From NCBI RefSeq assembly GCF_902167145.1, contig NC_050097.1, positions 113,059,982-113,123,981 on the forward strand: 64,000 nt of DNA, in the 5' to 3' direction. The position numbers and the translations under genes were made by a program. The stretch comes from Zea mays. Lineage: Eukaryota; Streptophyta; Magnoliopsida; Poales; Poaceae. The notes under the pieces were generated by a model that was given only the letters and a program-made list of their open reading frames with translations, made no database searches and was not told the origin of the DNA. Positions within the stretch are counted from its first letter, which is position 1. Every line of letters starts with the position of its first letter. Positions 22,851-31,942 of the stretch are shown in pieces.

Positions 22851-24102
22851 TATTAACATACCCATTGACCTATCATTTTTCAATATTATTTTGAATCAAA
22901 TTTACATGTTTTGTGAATAGTGAGATTCAAACTCGTAACCTTTCTCGTGCATACCCTCCTCTACCACTACACTACTACATCAATTATGTCTATATTACGT
23001 TTTTATTCCTCATGTACTATAACAAACCGAGAGTAATTTGATTATTTAAGGCACTAAATGAATTCATTTGAAAATGTTACCAACTATAAAGTTGCATAAC
23101 TTTTCGAGATCTACAAGTTCTATTTTGATAGTTTCTACATCTGAGGCCGTTTACAAAATTTGAATTTCAAATTTGAAAACTTCACACGAATTTTTCAATG
23201 ATAAGATGATTTCAAATCAAAAAATGTCAATTACAAAGTTTCATTACTTTTCAAGACCTTCATCTTTTATTTTGGTGGTTTTTCCATCCAAGGTAGTTTG
23301 AGAAAATGAAATTTTAAAATTCAAACATAGTTTTGCATGACAAGATGATTTCAAACCAAAATATTGTCACTACAAAGTTTTATAACTCTTCAATATCTAC
23401 ATTGTAGTTTCATAACTCTTCAATATCTACAACTTTCATGTTGGTGGTTTTTTCATACGAGGTCATTTTAAAAATTCAAAATTTTAATTTTTTAAATTCA
23501 GACGTAATTTTCGTTGACAAGATGACTTCAAATGAAAAGGTTGGCAACTACAAAATTCTATAACTTTTCAAGATCTACAAAGTTTATTTTGGTTTTTGGT
23601 CATTTGTTCATTTCATATGATGATTCTAACAATATGCACAAATTTTATACATCTCTCTCGTAGTTTCATAAACTACGAGAGAGATATAAGTTTTATAAAC
23701 AAATTTATTTTTATTTTGTCATATGAAGAAATGTTCAAAATATAAATTGTACATCATGATGAGTTATACAAATTTGTAGTTGAAAACTTTTTAATTTAAA
23801 TTAATTTACTACTTTAAAATGTGATTTTTAAATTGTTTTTGCCTAGTGTTGAAAAAAAGCACTCGGCAAAGAGCTCTTTGCCGAGTGTTATATTTTTGAC
23901 ACTCGACAAAGAAGCTCTTTGCCGAGTGTTTTATTTTTGACAAGTGTTTTTTGACACTCGGCAAAGAGCTTTTTTGCCGAGTGTTTTCTTTTACCGAGGG
24001 TTTTTTGCGTGGCACTCGGCAAAGAGCTTCTTTGCCGAGTGTCCGAAAAAAACACTCGGCAAAAATATTTGGTACTCGGCAAAGAGCCAAATTCCGGTAG
24101 TG
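22597..24102 (+). mobile_element. Non-autonomous CACTA (En/Spm-type) DNA transposon
   Basis: Termini are CACTACCGAAAT at the left and, reverse-complemented, CACTACCGGAAT at the right. Both ends carry many subterminal copies of TTTGCCGAGTG and CACTCGGCAAAG, the usual transposase-binding layout. The 3-bp flanks are CGA on both sides. An unoccupied relative of the target (GACCGACCACA) is present near 30272 in this window. The 1506-bp element has no credible transposase gene. The middle is AT-rich and contains diverged tandem repeats. The orientation given is arbitrary. Confidence 0.9.
23065..23600. repeat. Diverged ~140-180-bp internal repeats of the CACTA element
   Basis: Units begin near 23071, 23217, 23356 and 23535. 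Each resembles CAACTACAAAGTT-TATAACTTTTCAAGATCTAC. They are low-complexity, AT-rich and non-coding. Confidence 0.6.
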
Positions 24103-24430
24103 CGACCACAGAGACACGACGGTCGGCGAAGGTCCATAGATTTGACATGATTTTTTTTAAATGGTCTAAAAACTATTTTACCAAATGACTTTACTTCTTA
24201 AAAAATGTTTTTAACGAATATAGTACTGGTGCGTTTTGTCCAATATAAAAAAGATTAGATATTACTTACTTAATGTCATTCAATTTGTGGCCTAATAAGA
24301 GAAAAATTAATACGTAAGCAACATCTAATCTAGTTTTTTAGGAACAAATCATGTCTCATCCATGTCATTCTCTTTTCTTACTTTTCTCTCACTTTTTTTG
24401 TCCACCGAGTCTACAACCATAACCAAAATG
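24103..24430. repeat. Direct repeat copy, left of the MULE
   Basis: From ACCACAGAGACACGACGGTCGGCG to CATAACCAAAATG this is about 90% identical to 30262-30604 and is in the same orientation. The two copies are members of a small tandem array whose units were later split by the CACTA element and the MULE. Confidence 0.85.
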
Positions 24431-24479
24431 CATTTGTTTTGTACATGAATTTTGTTTCGAGTTCTACACCATATAGGGC

Positions 24480-24625
24480 CACATCACTGACCTCCCCTCG
24501 AAGCTCCTAGCCCTCGTCTTCAATCTGCTCCTAGCCCTCGTCTTCAATCTGCTCAGCTCCGGTGACCGCAAACATTATTCCCTCTGTGTCATTGATGGTA
24601 TTCATAAAAGCCGCCTCCCACCTCC
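24480..24625 (+). pseudogene. F-box-like gene fragment with an internal 24-bp duplication
   Basis: The plus-strand frame reads ITDLPSKLLALVFNLL, then an exact second pass of LLALVFNL, then SSGDRKHYSLCVIDGIHKSR, before the MULE begins. DLP-LLALVF-LL-SGDRK-SL resembles the F-box start of plant SKIP2-like proteins. The second pass comes from a tandem duplication of CTCCTAGCCCTCGTCTTC plus AATCTG. Related but shorter pieces lie at about 21890 and 22515. Only the N-terminal 40 residues or so are recognisable. The F-box assignment is an inference. Confidence 0.45.
24617..24625. other. Left 9-bp target site duplication of the MULE
   Basis: CCCACCTCC here is repeated exactly at 30213-30221, directly outside the other end of the element. 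Confidence 0.92.
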
Positions 24626-24715
24626 GAGTTTATTGGAGCTGAGGTATCCCGAACGGCGGGCTTCGGAAGTTAGGTACCCCCAACCTTGCAATTGGAACCT
24701 TAGTATTATAATACA
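24626..24715 (+). repeat. Left terminal inverted repeat of the MULE
   Basis: Aligns at roughly 70% with the reverse complement of 30125-30212. Shared blocks include TATCCCGAAC, GGCTTC and, further in, TTAGTATT/TATAGTATT. Confidence 0.85.
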
Positions 24716-24958
24716 CTTCTGTTTGGAAATTTGTCATCGTGGGCAATTTTATCCGTCACCGGCTGCTGTTACGTTGAAGGTTTGGATTTCCCGTTCGTCA
24801 AAACGGATCAGCCTTCCTCTATTATTCAGAACGGATCGCGAGCTCGCTCGCTCCTTTCTTCCTCTTCGTCTCTGTCCGGCTCCCCAACTGATTCCGGCGC
24901 TCCCCTCGCCGGACTGATTCCTCTCCGTCTCTCCGTCTCCGTCTCTTTCTTCGTCCCA

Positions 24959-27834
24959 ATGGAAACTCCGACAGTCCCCTCGCCGGACGAACTCTCGCTG
25001 GACCTCGCAGTCCACGCAGCCGGCGAGGTAGCCTCGTCGTTGCCTCCAGGCGATGTCGTAGGCAGCGACACAGGGCTGAGCCTCAATCCGTCGCCGTTCG
25101 TCGATGCTGCTCTGACGATCGCCGACGTTGACAACTTTTGGTTGGAGGCACCACTAGATTGTCGTGAAGATCCTATTGAAACGGTAACTGATTTGGCACC
25201 ATTCTGTTTGTGCGCAGTGGTCAACAATTTCTGTTTGTGAATGACATGAAAATGTAGTCAACATTTTCTGTTTGTGCCCAGCTGTCAACAATTTCTGCCA
25301 ACTGCTGTTTCTGTTTGTGCCCATGCGATGTCAACTTGACTGGGCCAAAATTATTCAGTTAACAGTTAACTTGACTGCTCCTCATAATTTTTGTAGGGCA
25401 CTGTCAATTTTCAGTTAACAGTGTTTGACCCATCGCAAGTATTTGATTTTGAGGGTATTGGACCTGATCTTCGATGGGATGAAGAAGGGCCTCAACATGT
25501 ACCCAGTGAGTTAGCTATGTATTCGAAACTTGGATTGGCGGCTGAAGATGAACGAGAAAACAAAGAGAGAGAGGAGGCTTCTAATCATTGTGGTCATTCA
25601 AATAATCCAAATGAGTTTGGAGTTGATTCTTCATCCTCCATGCCCTGTGTTGATTTTTTGCCAAACGAGAGTAGAGTTTTGTATGATTCTAACCATCCAG
25701 TCATGGCGGTTGGCTGCATGTATCCATCTATGGCTGAATTCAGACTTGCTATGAGACAGTATGCCATAGAAAAAGAGTTTGAGTTAGGCATTGAGGCTAG
25801 TACCCCGAAGAAATACAGAGGATTTTGTCGAGGTGGTGATTGTCCTTGGAGCATACATGCAAGAATTGAGAGGGCTGGGTCACCTACCATAATTGTACGG
25901 TTTTGTCAAAGTTTTAATTTTGTTGAAGTTTTTTTATGCCTTAGTAGTAATGTGCATTTCATTTATACTTCTGTAGGTGACTGTGATGAATGATCATCAC
26001 ACTTGCACTTCTAGTGGCCGGAGGAGGACAAGCACACCAACCAGTGCTTGGGTTGCTGCTAAAGCTTTACCTATCCTTGCGAAGAAACCACACACAGGTG
26101 CAAAGGATTTACAGACTTTCCTTCAAGATACATACAAGTGCACCATTTCTTATGATACAGTTTGGTATGGAAAAGAGAAAGCCTTGAAGGAGTTGTTTGG
26201 GACTTGGGAAGAGAGTTTCCAACTTCTATTCTCTTGGAAGGAGGTTGTATTGCAGAGGTCACCTGATAGTGTCATTGAAATTGATGCACGTGTTGAGGAT
26301 GGCAGAGTTTATTTTAGTAGGTTCTTCTGTGCACTTGGCCCTTGTATTAGTGGTTCCTTACATGGATGCAGACCTTACTTGAGTGTTGATTCGACAACTT
26401 TGAATGGTAGGTGGAATGGTCACCTACCATCTGCAACAGCCGTCGACGGCCACAACTGGATGTTCCCTGTTGCATATGGATTCTTTGAGTCCGAAACAGA
26501 GGACAACTGGCATTGGTTCCTTCTACAGTTACGCAAGGCCATCAGGGATTTACCTAACCTAGCATTGTGTTCTGATGCTTGCAAAGGGCTAACAAATGCA
26601 ATGAAGGATGTTTTTCCAGAAGCTGAGAAAAGAGAGTGTTTTCGGCACCTAATGAACAATTATGTCAAGCAATATGCTGGATCAGAATACATGTACCCTG
26701 CTGCCAGGGCGTACAAGGCAGAAGTATATGACATGTACATTGCAAATGTCAGAAGCAATCCTGATATTGCTGCTTGGTTAGATAGGTTCCATTCCTTGTT
26801 GTGGTACCGAAGTGCATTCAACCCTACTATCAAATGCGACTATGTAACAAATAACATTGCTGAGGTGTTCAATAACTGGATAAAGGACTACAAGGACCTC
26901 CCTGTTTGTGACCTGGCTGACAAAATTAGGATAATGATCATGTAACTATTCTACAAGAGGAGGCGGATAGGAAGGAGGTTGGAGGGAAAGATTTTACCTT
27001 CTATCATAGCACAACTCAATGCAAGAACTAGAGGACTTGGACACTTGGAGGTCATAAAAGGCGATGACTATGTTGCAGAGGTGAGAGACAATGGTGATTG
27101 TTTTTCTAGATATGTGGTGAAGGCTCATCTTAGAGAATGTTCATGTAAGGAATGGCAACATACAGGGAAGCCCTGCCACCATGCATTATGTCTAATTACC
27201 GCACAGCAATATAGAAATGTAATGATGGAGGAGTTTGTCGACGATTACTACTCAGTTGACATGTTTAGGAAAGCTTATGAGAGATTGGTGGAGCCAATTG
27301 AAAGCAAATTATTTTGGCCAAAAGTGGATTTTGCAAAGGAGGTTGGTGCTCCACTAGGCAAGAGAGGCGTGGGACGTCAAAGGAAAAATAGGTTCAAGAG
27401 TTGTCTAGAAGGTGGGAGTAGTAAGAAAAAGCCTGCCAACGAAAGGGAGAAAGCTAAGAAGATTATTCGAGGCAAATTCAAGTGCCCTAATTGTGGGGAG
27501 TTAGGGCATAGGAAGACTAGCTACAAATGCCTCCTAAATGGAACGAAGAAAAGGTACTCTTATAATCTCATATTTGTTTTTATAAATTAATTTTGGTTGT
27601 TTATCTAATAATCATCTGCACAGGAAAAGGAAACCAAGAAAGAACTCAACAAAGAAATGGTTTCCTAAGGAGCCAGCTGAAGCTTCTTCATCACAGCCAG
27701 AACTAGGGCATTCTGGTCAACACCAACTTGTCTCCACTGATGTTCCAGAAGAAATAGTTGGTACTACCCCACAGAGGAGAGTGAGGTGTGCTGTCAAAAA
27801 GAAGATTACTCCGAAGAAGAAGATCTGCTTCTGA
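24959..27834 (+). pseudogene. MURA-like MULE transposase, four exons, one premature stop
   Basis: Cuts and joins the element ends. Inferred exons are 24959-25183, 25397-25894, 25977-27553 and 27624-27834. All junctions are GT/AG and in phase, giving 836 codons plus a stop, close to the length of maize MURA. The N-terminal MuDR-type DNA-binding domain (about residues 165-250) has C-C-H-C positions in CRGGDCPWSIH and HHTC. The MULE catalytic region shows SVDSTTLNGRW, CSDACKGL and ECFRHL. A SWIM zinc finger follows (CSCKEWQHTGKPCHH), then a CCHC-like knuckle (CPNCGELGHRK) and a basic tail. A TAA at 26943-26945 interrupts exon 3 between the catalytic core and the SWIM finger. The start was chosen because exon 1 runs in phase into exon 2. 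Confidence 0.9.
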
Positions 27835-28844
27835 GTAGCTGCTTAAGTATGGCAGTTGTGTCTGTATTTTAAGTATGAATTATGGCAGTTGTGTTTGTAT
27901 TTTAAGTATGAATTATGGCAGTAGTTTCTGGCAGCTCTTACAGGCAACAACTCCTTCAGTTTGTGCCCAGGTGTACTGCTGTTTGTGCCCAGGTGTACTG
28001 CTGTTTCTGGCAGCTCTTACAGGCAACAACTCCTTCAGTTGCTTACTCTCCCTTACAGTAGAATGAAAAGACAGTAGATCTCTGTTTGTGGTAGTGAACA
28101 ATTTATGCTTGTATTCTCTGAACAAATCTTATGTGCTGTGAACAATTTCTGTGCAATATAGTGTTGTCCAAAAAGCTCATTTCTGTTTGTGCTCATTTCT
28201 GTACAAAATACTGCTCATTTCTGTTTGTGCTCAATTGTGTTCGTGCTCCAGTTTAGTTAGCTTATTGGCTGCCAGATTTGGTATGGCTGCCATATTTGTG
28301 CTCATTTCTGTTTGTGCTCATTTCTGTACAAAATGCACATAAATGACCAATTTCACTTAACTGCCAGAAATGAGCATTTTCAGTTCAGCCATACTAAAAA
28401 CGCCTGAACACAAGGCAGTAGAGATATTTGGGCTGCTTACCGACGCCTGAAAACAGATGACTGAAAACAGATGACTGAACACAAGCTGAACACAGGCGTC
28501 GGTTCAGTTCACTCATACTGCCAGATTTTCTAGATCGTTTCAGTCACAAGCTGCCAGTCACAAGCTGTTCTAATTTAACTGTTGTCCTTTTCAGTCACAA
28601 GCTGCCAGTCAAATACAATGTGTACATCACAAGTTGTTCTAATTTCAACCATCACATGCTAGATCGTTTCACACATAGTACAAGTTCAAGATACATTATG
28701 GCCGAAACCAAGTTGAACTAAAAATACATCATGAACTACAAGTCTCACAAAATACATTGCCAATAGAATACTACATCAAATTAAAACATGGCTATTGTCC
28801 AAGAGGCAACTCTATCACAGACAAATAGCTCAGATAGGCTCACT
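27835..28844. other. Intergenic stretch between the convergent MULE genes, with short reiterated motifs
   Basis: No protein is evident. The motif TTTCTGTTTGTGC and variants (GTTTGTGCCCAGGTGTACTG, GTGCTCATTTCTGTAC) recur many times between 27950 and 28380. The same motif occurs in intron 1 of the transposase gene (25200-25330). Both genes probably terminate here. Confidence 0.6.
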
Positions 28845-29491
28845 TCATATAGGGCCCTTCATACGGCGGTCAGGGATCTCATCGGAGTCAAAAGAAGAGT
28901 TGTCCTCATCCGAACCACACTGCTTAGTACAATCACAATGAACATCAGCTTTGAAATCATCGTACATTCCAAGGGCTTCATAATCCTCAAGTAGAGGTCG
29001 CGGACCAATAAGAACTTCCTCCAAATCCCTGCTCATAGTGTCTAGACCTTTTGCAATTTCAGTAACATCACTCATGGCATTAATCAAGCAATTCTTGTGC
29101 AACATATCCAAATACTCAGGCACATGATTGCGGCGGCTCAACTTCCTCAACTCATCGGCAGATAATTGCATCTGTCTAATGGCGTCTAAAAGACCATCCC
29201 AAACTCGATTATATCTCTGCGCCTACAACCAAATGAATAATGAGATTCAATATCAAATTAGTATTGACTGTTACTACAATAACACATTATGTTATTTACA
29301 GTAAATCATACCGGATCATGTGTCCTACATAATCGATGGCGTGGACGTAATCTACTAGTGCCATAATCAATCTTGCTCATGTCGACGATGCCTGTGTGCC
29401 TACTCCCTTCTGCACCTTCTGCGACAACTTTGCGTGTGTCGGCCCTAGCAGCTCCAGATCCGATAGGAATGGATCTTGGAGATTTCTCCAT
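28845..29491 (-). CDS. Second MULE gene, unknown function, two exons
   Basis: Exon 1 (29312-29491) starts MEKSPRSIPIGSGAARAD. It ends at a CCG|GTATGA donor. Exon 2 (28845-29222) begins after a TTGTAG acceptor with AQRYNRVWDGLLDAIRQMQL and ends ...DRRMKGPI with TGA. Splicing is in phase and gives 185 residues. The protein has a basic N-terminus, a helical middle (ADELRKLSRRN, DVTEIAKGLDTM) and an acidic C-terminus with CDC and C residues. It lies tail-to-tail with the transposase gene, the position held by mudrB in MuDR. No sequence likeness to MURB is claimed. Both exons are free of stops. It could be a MULE accessory gene or a captured host gene. Confidence 0.65.
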
Positions 29492-30124
29492 GGCCGCGGG
29501 GAAGGACCTACGACGACCTGCTCAAGATTGAGTCCAATTCAGTTAGCTTCAGTCAGTCAAATTTCTGAAAACCGAACTCTGAAAATGATACTGAGTTATG
29601 GTTCAGTTAGCTTCAGTTTCTGAAAACCGAGTTCAGTTTTCAGAGCATGCCAGTTTTCTGTAAAAGCTTCTGCTAATCTGTGGGGTATATTTTGCACAGG
29701 ATTTTTAGCCTTTTTTGCTGTTCAATAAATTGTAGTCTTTGGGATTAATCTGCGTTAAATAAATAATTATTTGAGCTAGTTCCTTGAGATTCTGTGAGCT
29801 GGATGCAGTCCAAAATGTTCAGTTATCTTCAGTTTTTACAGAACAGAAACTGCATTTTTTAGATTTTACTACACCAAAATGTTCTGCCGAGCACCATGGA
29901 GAGGAGCAGGAGTGAGAGGGGCGCCACGGAAGAGAAATGGGCACTCCAGAGGATACCTTGGAGAGGAGCGCCGTCGAGGAGGAGCGGTCGTCGAGGAGGA
30001 GCGCTCGTCGGGGAGAACTGGATCGCCTAAGGAGAGCAGCGCTCGGGGAAGAAGAGCGCCCGTAGATCCGTTGTAAGAAACGGAATGTCGTAGAAACGAG
30101 GATTACTGGGCTAAATCTGACGCA
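29492..30124. other. Right subterminal region of the MULE
   Basis: Contains no clear gene. It probably holds the promoter of the minus-strand gene. A short purine/GC-rich patch with repeated GAGGAGGAGCG-type units lies at 29880-30060, next to the right inverted repeat. Confidence 0.5.
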
Positions 30125-30212
30125 GTTACAATACTATAATTCGGATTGCGCTGTTGGAGATACTGATTTTCAGAAGCCAAGTGTTCGGGATATCACGGTT
30201 CCAAAAAAACTC
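30125..30212 (-). repeat. Right terminal inverted repeat of the MULE
   Basis: The reverse complement starts GAGTTTTTTTGGAACC and matches the left end. It is followed immediately by the target duplication CCCACCTCC at 30213-30221. Confidence 0.85.
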
Positions 30213-30221
30213 CCCACCTCC
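30213..30221. other. Right 9-bp target site duplication of the MULE
   Basis: CCCACCTCC is identical to 24617-24625. Confidence 0.92.
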
Positions 30222-30261
30222 ACCTTGCGCTTGACACCAGGGCTGTCCACGGCCTCATTAT

Positions 30262-30604
30262 TTATTGTCGCGACCGACCACAAAGACACGACGGTCGGCG
30301 AAGGGCCATAGATTTGACAGGGTTTTTAAAAAAAATAGTCTAAAAGCTATTTTACCAAATGACTTTACTTCTTAAAAAAGATGTTTTAACGAATATAGTA
30401 CTGGTGCGGTTTGTCCCATATAAAAAAATTTGATATTACTTACTTAATGCCTTTCAATTTGTGGCCTAATAAGAGAAAATTTAATACGTAAGCAACATCT
30501 AATCTAGTTTTTTTAGGAACAAATCATGTCTCATCCATCTCATTCTCTTTTCTTACTTTTCTCTCACCTTTATTTGTCCCCCGACTGTACAACCATAACC
30601 AAAA
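30262..30604. repeat. Direct repeat copy, right of the MULE, with the empty CACTA target
   Basis: A homologue of 24103-24430 in the same orientation. It also preserves the site GCGACCGACCACAAAG without a CACTA insertion. It ends about 115 bp before the stop codon of the reductase gene. Confidence 0.85.
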
Positions 30605-30721
30605 TTTTCACCTTCGATCTATTGACAGTAAAAAACAAATCAAGTATTATACGAGACATTTTAAACGATGCGAAGTTACAAACAGAGCCAATAATCCGCT
30701 GGCTTCAATCACGTTGGCAGC

Positions 30722-31735
30722 CTACTTGACCGGTGAGTAGGGAGGCACCGGCGTAAGCAACGGCTGACCGGAGAAGAATGCTTCGAGGTTGGCGATGGCG
30801 TGGTCTCGCAGGTCCGACATGGACTCCGCCGTGAAAACCGCCACATGAGGCGTCATGACCACGTTGTCCATGGAGAAGAACTCGCGGCGCGCTCCGGGCT
30901 CGCTCTCGAAGACATCGAGGCCGGCGCCGGCGATCCTGCCCTCCTTGAGCGCCCTGACCAGCTCGGCCTCGTCGACGTTGGCGCCCCTGCTGATGTTCAC
31001 GACGACCCCGTCCGTCCCTAGCGCCTCCAGGACGTCCCTGCCGACGATGTGCCGCGTCGCCTCGTTCAGCGCGCACGCCACGACGAGCACGTCGGAATCC
31101 GCCGCGAGGTCGCGGACGTTGGCGAAGTATCTGTAAGGGACCGAGTCCCTGGGCGTTCTAGAGTGGTAGCAGACGGTGCAGCCGAGAGCCTGGAGCCTCT
31201 TTGCGATCTGCGAGCCGATGTTCCCCAAGCCAACGACGCCCACACGCCTGCCACCGACCTTGGAGCCGAGTGGGTGGTCACCCTGCACCGGCCAGAGGCC
31301 GCGGCGGACGAACCGCTCGGCGGCCGACACGCGGCGGAGCACGTCGATGAGCAGGCCGACGGCGTGGTCGGCGACGTCGGCCGAGAACACGCTGCCGGAG
31401 TTGGCGACGGCCACGCCGCGGCGCGCGCACTCGCCGAGGTCGATGAAGTCCACGCCCGCCGCCAGGGACAAGACGCAGCGGAGCGACGGCACGGCGTCGA
31501 GGAACGCGGCGTCCACGCGGGCCGGGCCCGCGCCCACCACGACGGCGGCGCGAGGGGGCTCCGGAGCGGCCGCCGCCGCGGCGAGGAAGGCTGGCAGCGG
31601 CTCACCTGAGGAGGGGGAGGCGAAGAAGTCGAGGACGCGGAAGCGCGACCGCAGAGCGGCGTGGAAGGACTCGTCCACGTGGGGGACGAGGAGGAGGACG
31701 ACCTTCGGAGCCGCGGGCTCGCCGCCTGACGCCAT
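30722..31735 (-). CDS. HPR3: Glyoxylate/hydroxypyruvate reductase (HPR3-like)
   Basis: A 337-residue D-2-hydroxyacid dehydrogenase in one uninterrupted frame. It would reduce hydroxypyruvate and glyoxylate with NAD(P)H, a side route of photorespiration. The nucleotide-binding loop GLGNIG is at 169-174. YHSR follows at 190-193, with no acidic residue at the end of the second strand, which suggests NADPH preference. Catalytic positions are Arg250 (NISRGANVDE), Glu279 (LDVFESEP) and His297 (TPHVAVFT). The start at 31735 was chosen because MASGGEPAAPKVVLLLVP fits the family N-terminus. The frame stays open for 45 further codons to an ATG at 31870, which could give a longer, possibly targeted form. 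The gene is GC-rich, unlike the flanking AT-rich sequence, and looks intact. HPR2-type enzymes are the alternative. Confidence 0.9.
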   Translation of the reverse strand: MASGGEPAAPKVVLLLVPHVDESFHAALRSRFRVLDFFASPSSGEPLPAFLAAAAAAPEPPRAAVVVGAGPARVDAAFLDAVPSLRCVLSLAAGVDFIDLGECARRGVAVANSGSVFSADVADHAVGLLIDVLRRVSAAERFVRRGLWPVQGDHPLGSKVGGRRVGVVGLGNIGSQIAKRLQALGCTVCYHSRTPRDSVPYRYFANVRDLAADSDVLVVACALNEATRHIVGRDVLEALGTDGVVVNISRGANVDEAELVRALKEGRIAGAGLDVFESEPGARREFFSMDNVVMTPHVAVFTAESMSDLRDHAIANLEAFFSGQPLLTPVPPYSPVK

Positions 31736-31930
31736 CGTGCCGGCCGGCGGAGGGAGAGGAGGCCGTGCGTAGTTGTTGAGACTTTGCGAGTGATTAGGAC
31801 CTCTAACCTCTTTCAGGTGGAAGGTAGTTTTCTTGTGCAGGGGCCGACTTCCATCCACTTGCAGTGTCACTGTTCAGAAGCAGCGAGATGAGCCCTCAGC
31901 ATCCTTTGACTTCGCGACGCCGGTGATGCA

Positions 31931-31942
31931 TGTGTTTTATAT
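31931..31942 (-). promoter_or_regulatory. Candidate TATA element for the reductase gene
   Basis: On the minus strand AATATAAAACAC lies about 200 bp upstream of the preferred start codon and 60 bp upstream of the more distal ATG. Spacing is plausible for a plant promoter, but the site is supported only by its sequence. Confidence 0.35.

Larger units (their letters stand above)
24626..30212. mobile_element. Two-gene Mutator-like element (MULE)
   Basis: A 5587-bp DNA transposon bounded by a perfect 9-bp target duplication, as expected for Mutator elements. Its ends form imperfect inverted repeats of about 90 bp (24626-24715 and about 30125-30212). Both read GAGTTT-TTGGA and then TATCCCGAAC and GGCTTC. 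It carries a MURA-like transposase gene (plus strand, 24959-27834) and a second spliced gene on the opposite strand (28845-29491). The convergent layout recalls MuDR with mudrA and mudrB. One nonsense codon in the transposase suggests that this copy is not autonomous now. Confidence 0.92.

Noticed and set aside
23808..24150. Short frames made of repeated CRV/SAK-type residues at the CACTA right end
   Set aside because: They are translations of the subterminal TTTGCCGAGTG repeats and do not represent a protein.
31049..31772. Plus-strand open frames of 186 and 198 codons opposite the reductase gene
   Set aside because: They are shadows of a GC-rich coding sequence. The minus-strand frame carries all the dehydrogenase motifs.
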